Source: Phorcus lineatus (lineage: Eukaryota > Mollusca > Gastropoda > Trochida > Trochidae). Taken from it: 64,000 nucleotides of DNA. Position numbers and translations under genes: made by a program. The DNA is taken from positions 36,677,082 to 36,741,081 of the forward strand of contig OV121090.1 of NCBI GenBank assembly GCA_921293015.1, in the 5' to 3' direction. Positions within the stretch are counted from its first letter, which is position 1; each line of letters starts with the position of its first letter. Shown one piece after another: positions 23,420-35,049 of the stretch. The notes beneath the pieces were generated by a model. The model searched no databases and was not told the DNA's origin. It saw only the letters and a list, made by a program, of their open reading frames with translations.

Positions 23420-25605
23420 AGATTTTACAATAAGCATGCGATTTAACAACCTTTATTGACCATTGTTTAACTAAGTATTGATGGATCGAAGATTTGCGTT
23501 GTTTATAGGTAAATATGTGTATCTCAAATTGACAGATATAAAGGTGCAGATCCACGTTGAAAAATGATTGATAGTGTTAACGAAGTGACTCCAATGTTGA
23601 AGAGTTAACACAGTGCAGAATAGAAGTTATATACATTATGGTACAGGTTTGCAGTACGTTTTTTAAAGAATATTACGAAAGCTCTGGGGAAGCCAAGATA
23701 CAATTAACTTCGTCCATATCACTAAGAATACAAATCTTATTCAAAAGGTTTGTTCATTAAGATAAAAGTTACATTCGCTCATCAGTATGCAAATGACCAT
23801 GCAATGTAACATAGCGCCCATTTTCTACTCTCAGCGGAGCTAACCCACAAAACAAAAAACATATTAAGAGAACAAGGCATATTACAGTTAATATACATTT
23901 CACAGCCAAACTCCAGCTTAATAAATATATAATTGTATCGTGTGTGCTGTGCTAGAGCTTTGCAATGTGTTTAATGGTATTATATTCTAGAAAGACTAAT
24001 TGTTAATAAAGGCTCGCGGAAATGAAGCAAATGTCGACGAAAATGTAAAATGAATTTCATATTCTTTTATATACTTTTAAAGTGCCACTTTAAAATAGGG
24101 ATCTAAAGGAATGAATTAAAAACATTCTTTAAAATGCTATCAAACGTAGACAAAACTGTTTTTATATTATTTTGTGGTTGTCAACGTAATATTTTGTGAT
24201 TCAGATGACGAGTTCAGAATTCACGCCTACCTTGACCGAAAACACAGTAAACATATAGGTAGCATTGGTAGATCTTACGAGCAAAACCTCGTTGACTTCA
24301 AGTAACATTAGCGATATAATCATTATTCGTTTGGTTTTTTTGGCATTTACTGCTATGTTTTTCGGTGACTTCTTTTTTAATGAAGATAGATATGTTAGAT
24401 ATCTATAAATTGTCACTTCATAGACTTCTACTCTTCGTTTGTCTGTCTCTTTTGTGATTTCTTCATCTGAGTTCCGTTACCTCTTGAAAGACCCTTTCTT
24501 CATTTCCACATTCTAAAGCCTTGATGCTGATATACTACTTACTGTATGAGCGCTTAGCGAATCGTGCATGAGTCAAATAACACCTAGTTATTCCTTGTCG
24601 AATTAGAAGATAACAATCGGTGGAAAATAACGGGTGGTACTCGGCTGTTGATCAAAGGTGGAATAAGTTGCTGCGGTCGAGACCCCTTTAGCGCTAATTG
24701 ATTAATTGCTTGTGTATTCGGGGTTATGTGTATTCAAGGGAAACTGAGAATGCAAAAGCCTAATCTTAAATCTTTACATAAAACTTAGAACTAGTAGCCA
24801 ATTGTTGAAAGCATCTACTCCTATGTACCAAGTGTTTCATTGTTCTTTAACAGATAAATAAGGAAATAAGTTTATGTTCAGTGAAGTATGATTTAAGTTA
24901 AGAAGTTAAATGTAAACGTGAAAAGGATAACTTAACTTGTTTTAAGTTTCGATGAAATTTCCTGATTTGCGCCGCTTTTACCACTGTGTGAGTGGTTCTT
25001 TTGTGTACTAGTAGATGAAGAAGCAGAAGCAAAGAATGTGTCAATAATGTGTCACATGCTGTTTTACATAACATTATATATCAACAGACTTGTTAATAAA
25101 CAACATCAAAACAAAAACGAACGGCCTATGAGACACAAAGGGGCATATAAATACATTGTAATATTAAAATATAACTTTTTCAAAGAAAACAAAGTGATTA
25201 AAATAACTAATGGTGGAATGGTTGCTTGTCGTTGTTTTATCACTGAGTGCAGAGATGAATTATTTACATATCTAAAGCCACGAAGGAAGCAATGGACATT
25301 CATGTAACAACAAATCTATTCCATGTAACTTAAGTATTTCATCAGTATGTCAGTTCAACATTATAAAGTAATTCATGATAACAAATTTGAAAACATCCCT
25401 TACTATTTTTGGCGAGTGTGCCTGTATATTATCTCTCTAGTGACTCTCTGTCTACAGCCCATGGTTTACCTAAAACGTTGCTTCTGTATTTCAGATGATA
25501 TAAAGCCTATTTGCACGAAACATTCAGAGCAACGACTGCGAAGTTAAGAACAAAAACCTCTTCTTATTGAAAGAATCTATCTACCGACTCTTGGTTTAGA
25601 TTGCC
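23420..25605. other. Unassigned stretch between the two GCGG arrays
   Basis: No gene recognised. Two open frames near 24201-24416 and 25038-25547 have no detectable domain. This stretch is the interior of the segment bracketed by the arrays at 21650 and 25611. Confidence 0.3.
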
Positions 25606-25610
25606 GCTGC

Positions 25611-25820
25611 TTCGCGTTCATTTGCGGTTTTTCGCGGTTATTTCGCGGCTATTTTGCGGTTTTTGCGGTTATTTTGCGGTTATTTTGCGGTCATTTGCGA
25701 TCAAAATCCTGTCTGATCGCGGTCAGGCGCGATCAGAGTGCAATCTGAATGCATTCGACCGCAATCAGAGTGCAATCTGAATACATTCGACCGCGATCAG
25801 ATTGCAATCTGAATGCATTC
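25611..25820 (+). repeat. GCGG short-period array, order B then A
   Basis: Block B (about 25611-25700) is about eight units of TTGCGGTTAT/TTTCGCGGCTAT type on the same strand as at 21764. Block A (about 25716-25820) holds three alternating copies of GCATTCGACCGC with AATCAGAGTGCAATCTGAAT. Because the B strand is unchanged while block order is swapped, this is not a simple inverted copy of 21650-21852. Confidence 0.8.
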
Positions 25821-25824
25821 ACTA

Positions 25825-27866
25825 CCGGTAAAGATATATGCAACCCACTGTATGTGTAGCCTACTGCCTATGCAAGCAAGACATAGATCCAAATATCCCC
25901 TGGACTACTTAATAAGGTGACAGATATATCTCCTGGAGTAAAGCTTGTCTGAACAGAAATCTAAAGAGTTCTTAAAAATCAATGTAATAATGTCCAATTA
26001 ACAACCCTTTGCATTCTTTAGTGTTAACATCTTCCCCCCTTGACATTCTCCAAATTCGAATTTATTTGCTTCTCCTACACACATCACAATCAAAAAGAAT
26101 TGTTCAAGTTAATCTTTGTTGTAATAGGGGTAGATTTCGGCGAGTCGATGGCGAAGTAGATGGGGCATTTATTTAGTTGACATATCTTATATATAGTTTT
26201 CTTTTCTTTGTTTTGCTTTACAAATATATTAATATCATTATAAAATGATACTCATGTGAGTTAACATACATTGTAAGCTACGTATTTTAACTGTTCTAAC
26301 ACATGCCCAATCGGGGAGTGAAGACACAGCATACAGTAAGCAGCTTTTATATATGAATTGCAGCTCGCGTCATTAGTATTGGACAAATCGCACGAAGTTA
26401 GTTTCATAATGCATTAGACGTCACATTGAGTGGACTTAAAGTTCACTTCCCTTCCGTTAGCTGTCAATCATGAACCAAAACCTATACATGTCTATCAAGC
26501 AAACCATGTCATCTATTCACCACTGAGGACCTCAAGAGTTCTCTGTCATGCTTATAATGACTAGACTATTAACAGTGAACACTACACGATGTCTAGAACC
26601 AAACTTTCATCTTCCTGTCAGGGCTTCTATTATACATAGTGATCATCTATCACATTGTAAGTGTCAAATGCCGGATGCTTTATTATGGAACACTTGACGA
26701 CATTATCTAATATCCGAGTAACAGTCGGAACTCTCCGTGTGATATCCTTTCATACGCCATCGATAGAAAAAGGGGCTTCAAATTAAATGTAAAAAATATT
26801 TTCTGTAACGTTAAACACATTTTTCTGATCAAAAAGGACTGTTTATTTTGTTTGCGGATCTACAAACACTACATTTGACACCCTATTAGTTGACGAAAAC
26901 TTTGATGCAACCCAACGGTCGAAGATATTTAGTATTACATACGATTCCATCTATCTGTTCTTATTGCATGAACAACATTAATTCAGTTCTGTTTTAACTT
27001 TGCACACCATCTTGATATTTTCGCTAAAGCATATTTCTTACGTTACCTAAACTCACCGGCAAAGAAATGACAATCTGAGAGGATTCTTCTTTAATAACGA
27101 CAAACGATAGAAGTTTGAAATAAAAACAGTCTTAATAGTTATCTTCAAAACACTGAACAACTGAAAATTTTATTTGACATAAATGTATGTGAGCTCTAGA
27201 AATTCAAAGTAAGTAGGGATAGAGAGCCCAAATTAGAGCCTAACATATTGATACTTTTTACTCTCTCTCTCTCTCTTAAATCTTATACAAAAATATATAA
27301 AAAGTTATTTTACAAAACACGACATATCGCTAACTCATTATCTCCTAAAAACATTCATCGACCATTGTTTATGGTTTCAGCTTGTTGTGCTGTCTGCATT
27401 AAGAAAAGCACAATGTCAATGGAAATTCAGGAACTACAGTATGGCTATTCGTTTTAAGTGAGAATCCTAGGGTAACGTTTGTCAATTTTCAGAATTTGCA
27501 AGTTTTTGCGGTGTGACTTTTGATGGGTTTTTTTAAATGTTTATTCTATGTTGGTAATGGCAGCCATCAACTACGAGCAGTTCACTTCTGTGTCACGTGA
27601 CTTTGCATTGTTAGCAAAATTTGTGAATGACAAGTTAAAGAACACGAAGTTAGGGATTAAGCATTTTCAATGCCATGTTTACTCTCAATAATCTAAAATA
27701 TATTTGTCACAATTTCAGTTTAAATTAAATCCCTTTCTTTTGCCAATTAATCTATTAGTCAAGTCAACGCAAAAGAGCCATTGATATAGACCACAGTCTT
27801 ATGCGACATAATTATATCTGCGCCGATATAGTTTCTTCTTGTAAATGATTCGTTGAGCTTGTACGG
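25825..27866. other. Unassigned stretch with one repeat block and (CT)n
   Basis: The block around 26460-26560 (GAGGACCTCAAGAGTTCTCT) belongs to a three-copy family with 37190 and 58900. A (CT)8 microsatellite is at 27262-27278. No gene recognised. Confidence 0.4.
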
Positions 27867-27919
27867 ATATATCTATATATATATATATATAGATAGATAG
27901 ATAGATAGATAGATAGATG
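27867..27919 (+). repeat. (TA)n-(TAGA)n microsatellite
   Basis: A TATATA run grades into seven or so TAGA units. On the minus strand this is an (ATCT)n tail directly downstream of CAATAAAGACC, which suits the 3' end of a retroelement lying on that strand. Confidence 0.85.
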
Positions 27920-27925
27920 ATTCAG

Positions 27926-27965
27926 TGATCATCATGGGGTCTTTATTGCAACGTCATGATGATCA
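27926..27965. repeat. 11-bp perfect hairpin beside the Penelope-like remnant
   Basis: TGATCATCATG (27926-27936) pairs exactly with CATGATGATCA (27955-27965) around an 18-base loop. It is followed by GTGTGAAACCGGTCGGGGATT. It belongs to the non-coding end of the minus-strand part of the element. Confidence 0.6.
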
Positions 27966-28031
27966 TTAAAAAGTGTGAAACCGGTCGGGGATTCAAATCA
28001 TTTTCAGACTTTTGTTTTTTTTATCTATTTA

Positions 28032-28232
28032 TTACTTGAAATGGTATGTTTTTTCAAGCATATCTTTTAGCTTTTTAACTTGGATTAAAAGACTTAGGTT
28101 ATTCTGAATTATAGGGAACATATTTGGATTGTTTGGATTGTGGGTACTAACAAATGTTATAGTACGTTTTTGTTCTAATTTTTCGCAAGTCCAATATGGT
28201 GTGGTTGGTTGCCTTTTCAATACCTTTGTCAA
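28032..28232 (-). mobile_element. Penelope-like element, inverted upstream part (broken)
   Basis: On the minus strand this encodes a stretch with RTITFVSTHNPNNPN followed by a hydrophobic run and KKLKDML. That matches the region between the reverse transcriptase and the linker in Penelope-like elements. Its expected continuation lies just to the right but on the plus strand. The two halves meet head to head near 28230-28253. The element is a fossil. Confidence 0.7.
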
Positions 28233-28239
28233 TCCATAT

Positions 28240-28709
28240 ATTCCATACCATAATTAAAAGCAAAAGGCAACCAAACAACTTGAAAAGGTTACTGACTAGA
28301 GCAAAATTCAGTACTTATAACACTGAAGCTGAAGTTACAAAATGCCAGGATAAAAGATGCGGAAGGCAAAAACTTCAAATTTGAGAAAGGGGAATCCTTT
28401 CAAGTTAAGCACACAATGAATTGCAGATCAAAAAATGTAATTTATGCAATTCTCTGCCCCAAATGCAAACTAACATACAAAGGGCAAACTAGTAACCTAC
28501 AAGCACGAGTCCGGGTTCACAAACAACAAATTAATGACCCTAACCTCCGCCATCTGAAGACAAGTAAACACATTGCGAATTGCAATAATGGAAATTTTGC
28601 TATCTTTCCTTTCTACAAAGTTTATGCAAAATCAGAAAATACAACCATTACTCTTGAAACAAAAGAGACATTTTTAATCAACAAGTTTTCTCCATCATTG
28701 AACTGTTAG
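28240..28709 (+). mobile_element. Penelope-like element, linker and GIY-YIG end (broken)
   Basis: The first part encodes KSKRQPNNLKRLLTRAKF and a Cys-bearing linker, the basic linker typical of Penelope-like elements. The second part encodes CRSKNVIYAILCPKC, then YKGQTSNLQARVRVH and a C-terminal ETFLINKFSPSLNC. This is the GIY-YIG endonuclease fold, with VIYAI/YKGQT in the GIY...YIG positions and the conserved R and E further on. The element normally carries a reverse transcriptase upstream, which is absent here. It is broken at more than one place. Confidence 0.85.
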
Positions 28710-28931
28710 CTCACATAAGGAAGCGATTACTTTTGTGATAAGTCCCATCAGTGATTAATGCAACATTGCAGAATCATCAACCCTGAACAACCCCATTGTG
28801 TTCGAGTCACACCCAATTAGGGGTGCTTGAGGCAATTATTACGTGATTGCGACTGATTAACCAATTACCCATTCACATATATGAATGTATGAACTTATTG
28901 TTTTGTTCCTTTTATAAATATGTGTATACTT

Positions 28932-29027
28932 TCATTTGTCAAACATACTTGAAAAGACCGATACACTGGTCGAAATGAATTCATTTCGACCAGTGTATCG
29001 GTCTTTTCAAGTATGTTTGACAAATGA
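28932..29027. repeat. Perfect 96-bp palindrome without spacer
   Basis: Arms 28932-28979 and 28980-29027 are exact inverse complements, 48 bp each, centred on GAATTC. Each arm contains GACCGATACACTGGTCGAAA, that is a GACC/GGTC stem followed by GAAA. It lies 220 bp past the GIY-YIG stop codon. It could be two head-to-head copies of the element's non-coding end. The stem-GAAA arrangement recalls the hammerhead motifs known in Penelope-like elements, but the CUGANGA box is not intact. Confidence 0.95.
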
Positions 29028-29029
29028 CA

Positions 29030-29770
29030 GTCAGAACCATACGATGTTTACCCTTTCTTATTTTTTTTTTAGCGATGTATATGCAAATTTAAAGTGGCGA
29101 TTTGAACTCAACTTGGCACATATAGTATTTTGGCTCTTATTTCAGCCACAGAAAAAATCATCAAACATACTCAGTGCCACTTTAAAACTACCCTTTGTTA
29201 TTGAGACTTTATAGATTATCAAAGTTGTGTCTACGAAATGTCTTGATTTTCGAAATGTAAAACAGCAGTTTGGCTACCTTTGGTTTAGATTTTGTCACTT
29301 ACATCCTCGTTTTAAGACAATTTCAATAATAATGAAACATATGTCCTTTTCATTACAACAAGTAAATACAACAGTCGGCAGAGATATTCGATACGAAATT
29401 ACATATGTCATGTTGTAACCTCTTTATAATACACTCGTTTTGATACTTTTTCTTTCAAGCCATGAAATTTATTTGAAGAGAGTAAGCAAGGTAGTTTCCT
29501 CTTAAAGAAAGGTTTGCCGGATATAAGTGTCACTCAAACACCCATCTGATTTATCATCCACGGTCACCAAGGGCATAATATTCCCATACTCTTCACAAAT
29601 GACGTGTGTTTGTACTTTGACTGAGTATTTCTTCTCAAATAATTCATCATTGAGTCTTTTGATGAAACAACGACCCAAAGAAATTAATCGATAGGTGAAT
29701 ATGTAAGAACGTGTTTGTTGTGTTTAAAACAATCCTTTTCAGCGCATACTCAAAAACATTTTAAGTTAAA
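29030..29770. other. Unassigned stretch
   Basis: Two open frames (28936-29214 starting in the palindrome, and 29227-29418) show no domain. No gene recognised. Confidence 0.3.
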
Positions 29771-29779
29771 TTCAAAATG

Positions 29780-30596
29780 AAATATTATAGGCTATGAACT
29801 AAACAGTAAGAGCTCGGAGCTGGAAGCAAACAGGCTGAGAAACAAACTATATGACTTGTTTAAAGTAAGGAAAAGTTCTTTCGCTCATAGAGCCAAGCAA
29901 TTATGCTAGAAAGTAGATTTCACCACTATTTAGTAGTAGTTTATTTCAGTAAATCAGGCCACAGGCCACATAAGAGACATGAAGAGACGCTTGTTGAGAT
30001 CAAATTAAGAGGCATGGTTTAAAGATCTCTGGAACGATTTGGCAACCCAAACAGAAATAAGCTCAGAATTTACAGGCTATTCCTGAAATAATCTGAGCTA
30101 CATGTACATCCTCAAAGCCCATTGTAGATTGAAACGCTGGACATATTCTCACGTTGCGGCAACCTTGCTTTCCATATCTAAACAGGACGATACAACAAGC
30201 CCCAACCCTGTCTCAGAGATTGTGCCCTTTGTGTCGAAAATGATATTGACTAACTTTTAAATTGCAATATAACAATGCTTAAATTCTCATCCTTGTTAGA
30301 TATCATCACTTTTGAAAACGAGGTACAGCTTTCTAAATGATGTTGTGTTATCAGATTCCGATATTGTGATTGTTATAGCCGTTTTTGTTTATGGAATGTT
30401 TAATATGAGATAATTCACTCCTTCAAAGGCCTACAGCTGACACGACTTTTTTCTTTCTTTTTTTTCCTCCATTTTATTAGACCACAAATCATAGTGTCTC
30501 ATAATGGATGAATGTATAATTTTACCAATATATCAGTATTTTGTATGTACAAACATCAGATACTTTAATAAACTATATCTGTCTGTCGGTCTGCAA
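29780..30596 (+). mobile_element. LINE 3' end (non-LTR retrotransposon remnant)
   Basis: One plus-strand frame at about 30045-30255 reads NPNRNKLRIYRLF, IETLDIFSRCGNLAFHI and TGRYNKPQPCLRDCALC with several stops. This is the C-terminal tail of many non-LTR ORF2 proteins, with the CxxC of the zinc knuckle. Further pieces (FLNDVVLSDSDIVIV) continue to about 30410. The 3' UTR ends TACTTTAATAAACTATATCT plus GTCTGTCGGTCTG, an AATAAA with a short TCTG tail. The piece at 29780-29895 (ELEANRLRNKLYDLF) may be an upstream part. The 5' portion is missing. Confidence 0.72.
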
Positions 30597-30599
30597 GCT

Positions 30600-32150
30600 A
30601 ATTTCCTCAATGCAAGACTTACTATATAATATCGACGCAACAACTTGGCTCAAATCAACCCTGGATGCCCACTTTTTCGAGATTAAAAATACTTAATACT
30701 CACAGAGTTAATCATTGATTTGAATGTTTTGAAAAGCTTTAGTTTGTTAAAGTTAGGTATGTTTATGACTTAAATTATTTTAAACGCAATGGTTTTTCCA
30801 TTTGTTATTTAAACAAAGATGAAAAACTGTAAAAGAACAACTTACTCCGGCATCATTTACATGTAAACATACGCATTATATCTGGAATTGTTATTGTAAA
30901 GATTGAAATTTTAGATTAACCTTTCGTAGGTACTTGTAGGATCATGAGGCGGGAGCCTGTGCCTACACGTAAAGTTATCCAAACAAAAAGCCTTCCGACT
31001 CTAAGGTGGTTCGCGAAATTTTCACAAGAGCTTCGTGAAAATTTTGTGTGATCATTCGAACAAAAAATTTGATTATTTGACTTAATGTTCCAGTCTACCG
31101 GTTTACTTAAAATGAATTAATATGTAGACATCATTGATTGTATGCAATCCCCCGTGTGCAGTAAACATGATTATTCATGTAACATTATTAAGTTCGATAC
31201 AAAACAAGGCATTAAATAAACCTTCAATTAGTTGGACGACAATATGTTTTCTTATGTTCGCCAAGATAATAGTAACCGTCAAATCAACTTTTATTGCGGA
31301 ACATAAATAAATATGTTTATTTCGACTTGTTTTATTATTGTTTTTCAAAATGAAATCTAATATTTCATATTTGAGTTCAAAACTTTGTGGTGAACTTTTA
31401 AATGATTGATGTGTGATAACAATAAGAACTTTTCAATGAAATTAAAGCATATCAAATCTAAAACCAGGTTAACTTGTAGTGTATTTTTTTTATAAAACTA
31501 AGGTAATGAAAATATAACAAATCTTTATAGTATCATTGATACATTCTAAATTTTTACGATAATAATGATAGTTTGTTTGGAGAATATCAGTGGAATATTA
31601 TGATTTATGTTTTAATCCTGAAACCAAAGATAAGTAGATGAGGGTTTACAAAAATGATATTTGCATAGGTTTTTAGGCCGCTGTAGGATTTGGTTGAAAA
31701 CAGATCTTCTTATTTCTATGTGCGCACTATATTCTTTCAAAGGCAATATTTCTATCCACTGTCTCTTTTTATTATTATACATTTATCATTTTTTTTACAT
31801 ATATGTGATTATTAAGCATCTACTACCTGTGTTCACTCGTTGTTTTTTCATAATAAGTACGTTCTTTAGAGCTTCAGAGTACTGTAGATTAGGACTTGTT
31901 GAAGGTATGTACATACTAAGTTGTATCAAGTCACAGGCTGTCCTGGTCGTTTTTTGGTCTTTTGATTGCGTACCATTCGCACTTAAACCATTTGTCGAAG
32001 TCTTCTGTTGCATTTGTAACTATAAAAAAGAAGGTGCATGCCTTTACAGAATTGAAAACCATTAATAAACCAATGTGTAATTGTGTCCGTAAAGAAGGTG
32101 TAATGGAAAATGTTTTGTACTGAATATTTCTGGTACTTTATGATAAAACA
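30600..32150. other. Unassigned stretch
   Basis: Contains a perfect 10-bp hairpin AAATTTTCAC/GTGAAAATTT at about 31016-31045. The 134-codon open frame at 31661-32065 has an overlapping minus-strand frame and no domain, so it is not called. Its right end may reach into the LINE beginning near 32160. Confidence 0.3.
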
Positions 32151-32159
32151 TATGTAGAT

Positions 32160-33620
32160 GAAATCAAATTGTTGATCAATGAAACACAAGAACAATATAA
32201 GTCATATATAGATGAAGCAGGGGAATATATCTTCATTTGTTCTTTGAAACCGTTATTCTAATTATTATAGAACACACAATAAGAACAATATAAGAACAAA
32301 AACTTTGACGGTTAAACAGACGCTTGAAAACAGAATAGAAGAATTTGAAGTACGATTAGATACATCACATATCAAAGACTTAAAGACGTCATTACTAAAC
32401 CACTTAAATGAAGTTAATAAGGAGTTAGAAACGATAGATAAAAATAGAATAGATGGCATATTATTAACATCTAAATCTAAATGGAAAGAAGAAAGAGAAA
32501 AACCGACGCAATATTTCTTGTCAATAGAAAATAATGTTTTTTACATAAGGCAATATATAAAATCAAAAGCAAACAGAAAGAAACGCTTACCAGAAAGGAA
32601 GATATGATTACCGAAACTAAATCCTTTTGTCAAAACTTGTACCAAAAAAAGCCATTTGAAAAAGTAAACCTAACAGATTTGTTCAAAAACTATCAGAGGA
32701 GCGACAAAGTGATCTTGAAGGGAAACTTCATTATAAGGAAGTATTAAATACCAACGAAAATTACCAACGAAAAGTCCGAGCTCGTCCGGTTTTGCTGTTG
32801 AGTTTTACAATTTTATTTTGGTCAAATATTAATGGATATCATATAAGATCATTAAATCTGGCTTACTCAAAAGCAATAACCTGTTTTCCGAAAAACTTAA
32901 CCAAAACACTTGTTCCATAATGGGAGATCAATTTCTCTACTAAATGTAGCATATAAGATCGGATCATCAGCTATTTCAAACTTAATGAAAACTGCCCTGT
33001 CTACTATTATAATGAAGATAATAAAAGATTCATGTCCAAAATATATATTGGCGAATTATACTCGATTGATTTAGGACATTATTGACTACAGTGAATAAAT
33101 GAATACACCCGAAACTTTAATTCTTATTGATTTCGAAAAAGCATTTGATTCTGTTGACTGGCATTACATTCAAGAAGTTTTGAATTTCTTTAACTTTCGA
33201 CCATCTATTACTAGATGGATTGGGACTTTCTATAACACCATTCAATCTTGTGTAGTAGTAAATGGTTTCCTCTCAAATTATTTTGATATCTCAAGTGGAT
33301 GTAGACAAGGTGAAACTTTAATTCTTATTGATTTCGAAAAAGCATTTGATTCTGTTGACTGGCATTACATTCAAGAAGTTTTGAATTTCTTTAACTTTCG
33401 ACCATCCATTACTAGATGGATTGGGACTTTCTATAACACCATTCAATCTTGTGTAGTAGTAAATGGTTTCCTCTCAAATTATTTTGATATCTCAAGTGGA
33501 TGTAGACAAGGTGATCCCATCTGCCCGTACATATTACAAATTGTACAAACTTACATACAAAAATGAAATACAAAGAATCTAATGGATGCACTTTATGCTA
33601 ATCCGAGATAGAATTAATTT
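32160..33620 (+). mobile_element. L1/Tx1-like LINE ORF2 fragment
   Basis: Plus-strand frames match the order of an L1-group ORF2. 32305-32607 gives the region between endonuclease and RT (RIDGILLTSKSKW, then EKPTQYFLSIE). About 32690-32765 gives LSEERQSDLEGKLHYKEVLN. About 32775-32830 gives SGFAVEFYNF. About 32945-33090 gives AYKIGSSAISN. 33111-33530 gives the catalytic core, with DFEKAFDSVDW (motif A aspartate) and GCRQGDP (motif B). Frames are broken repeatedly and the YADD box is not found. It is a 5'- and 3'-incomplete relic, and its catalytic core has been duplicated. Confidence 0.85.
33111..33512 (+). repeat. 201-bp in-frame tandem duplication inside the LINE RT domain
   Basis: 33111-33311 and 33312-33512 are direct copies of 201 bp (67 codons) that differ at a single base (ATCTATT against ATCCATT near 33213). 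Both encode ETLILIDFEKAFDSVDW through SSGCRQG, that is RT motifs A to B. The open frame crosses the junction unbroken. The surrounding LINE is decayed, so the duplication is far younger than the insertion, or conversion has kept the copies alike. Confidence 0.95.
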
Positions 33621-33624
33621 TATA

Positions 33625-34545
33625 TTTATGTTATGAATGTAAAGCCGTTAAAAGTATTAGGGAAAAACTTGGAAAATGGATTTTTGAAAAAAAACAGGAA
33701 CTTTACCTTAAGTTTACTTAACGGGAAAACGTTACTTTAGGTTTCTGCGAAAAGAAAAACCATGTCATGAACTTGATAATAATTGTAGTAAAATACAATA
33801 TATACAAAATAAAACAACAGGAAAACATTACCTAACTTGAAACACGTAAAAGAAGACCTTTAGACAACCGCTGTAATGCCTCCTCAAACTGCAAATATGA
33901 GAGCTTCATAAAATTCTGGTCAGTATGTCATGACCTTATTTGGTATTCTTTTGTACAGTTCTTGTTTGCATGGCCTATCTTTCCCAATAAATGCTTGTAA
34001 ATCAAATTCTGTGTTAGGAAATCGTGTTATGTATTGAACTGAATATGTGATTTATGTTGTCTTGTTGAAAATCCACATGAACTAACAACTTTAAATCATC
34101 CTCATTTCTCGTGGAGAGGCCTGCTAGTTACTATCAACATGTAGCTTTGGAACGTCAGTTAAAACTGAATCAAACGTGTACGGGAACAGTTTGATTAACA
34201 TACACTTGATGGTATGGCTAGTGTTTTCATTTAAATAATAACTATTTTCATTTCAGGATCATACTGGTAGTCGTTTGAAAATGCATTTGTTTATGATTAT
34301 AACATATTAAACGATCATTTAATTTCATCTCATAAACACTTGGTGTTATTTGGGTGCATAACCTTTAAATCTTGTTCTTGCTCATCCATTTTTCAAATAT
34401 ATATGTCTCAGTTTCTGTATAGAAATAGTTATTTCACTTAAATGGCTTTAATGGTGCTTCTGCAATTAAGTCAACAGATATCAGGGTTCATATTGAAACC
34501 AAACTATTCGTGAAAAATAATGTGTGTTCCAAACCAAACGGTGTA
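33625..34545. other. Unassigned stretch downstream of the LINE
   Basis: Perhaps LINE remnants at its left (a frame near 33895-33975 reads SFIKFWSVCHDLIWYSF), otherwise no recognisable content. Confidence 0.3.
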
Positions 34546-34554
34546 TCTCATTCT

Positions 34555-34815
34555 CATATTGGTTTTCTGTTATTTCCACATCAGAGGATGAATTTACATC
34601 CAATTTGGGATTCCCCTATCTTCTTTTTCTCTCGGCGAGTGTTTCAAGGGTTGACAGATGTGTTTTGACAAACCGTGTCTAACGATAGGAGTCTTGAGAA
34701 TATCAGGATGGCTGAATACAGATTTGCTTTCCGTTAGAAGTTGATTGTCTTTCATATACAGTGTGAAACAATTTCACGACATTCATCAAGGACAGCGAAT
34801 AGTCCGCATCGTAAG
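34555..34815 (+). repeat. Repeat family Y, copy 1
   Basis: Shares GTTTTGACAAACCGTGTCTA, CTTTCCGTTAGAAG and CATTCATCAAGGACA with the copies at 47400 and 51115, all on one strand. Non-coding in all frames. Identity is about 65-75% by eye. Confidence 0.6.
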
Positions 34816-35049
34816 CAAACAGCAAATATAAAGTTAAGACGAGGGTACATTCTCTTGTCTTACGGATCACTAGAAAATATTTTTAGTAATTAAAAAGTTC
34901 TTAGGTCATGAATAGCTGTATATTAGACTTATGGCTTTGATTAAAAGAAAAAAAATTAACTTAATAATTTCATGACTATTATTAATTTCGCAAATACTTT
35001 GTTAAGTGAGAGTAAGGCTACCGCAATGCGTGTCACAATAAATACAATT

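Noticed and set aside
28949-28979. Functional hammerhead ribozyme
   Set aside because: A GACC/GGTC stem and GAAA are present, but the CUGANGA core box has mismatches at essential positions; kept only as a possible relic.
31661-32065. 134-codon plus-strand open frame
   Set aside because: A minus-strand frame overlaps it, residues are hydrophobic and AT-driven, and no family is recognised.
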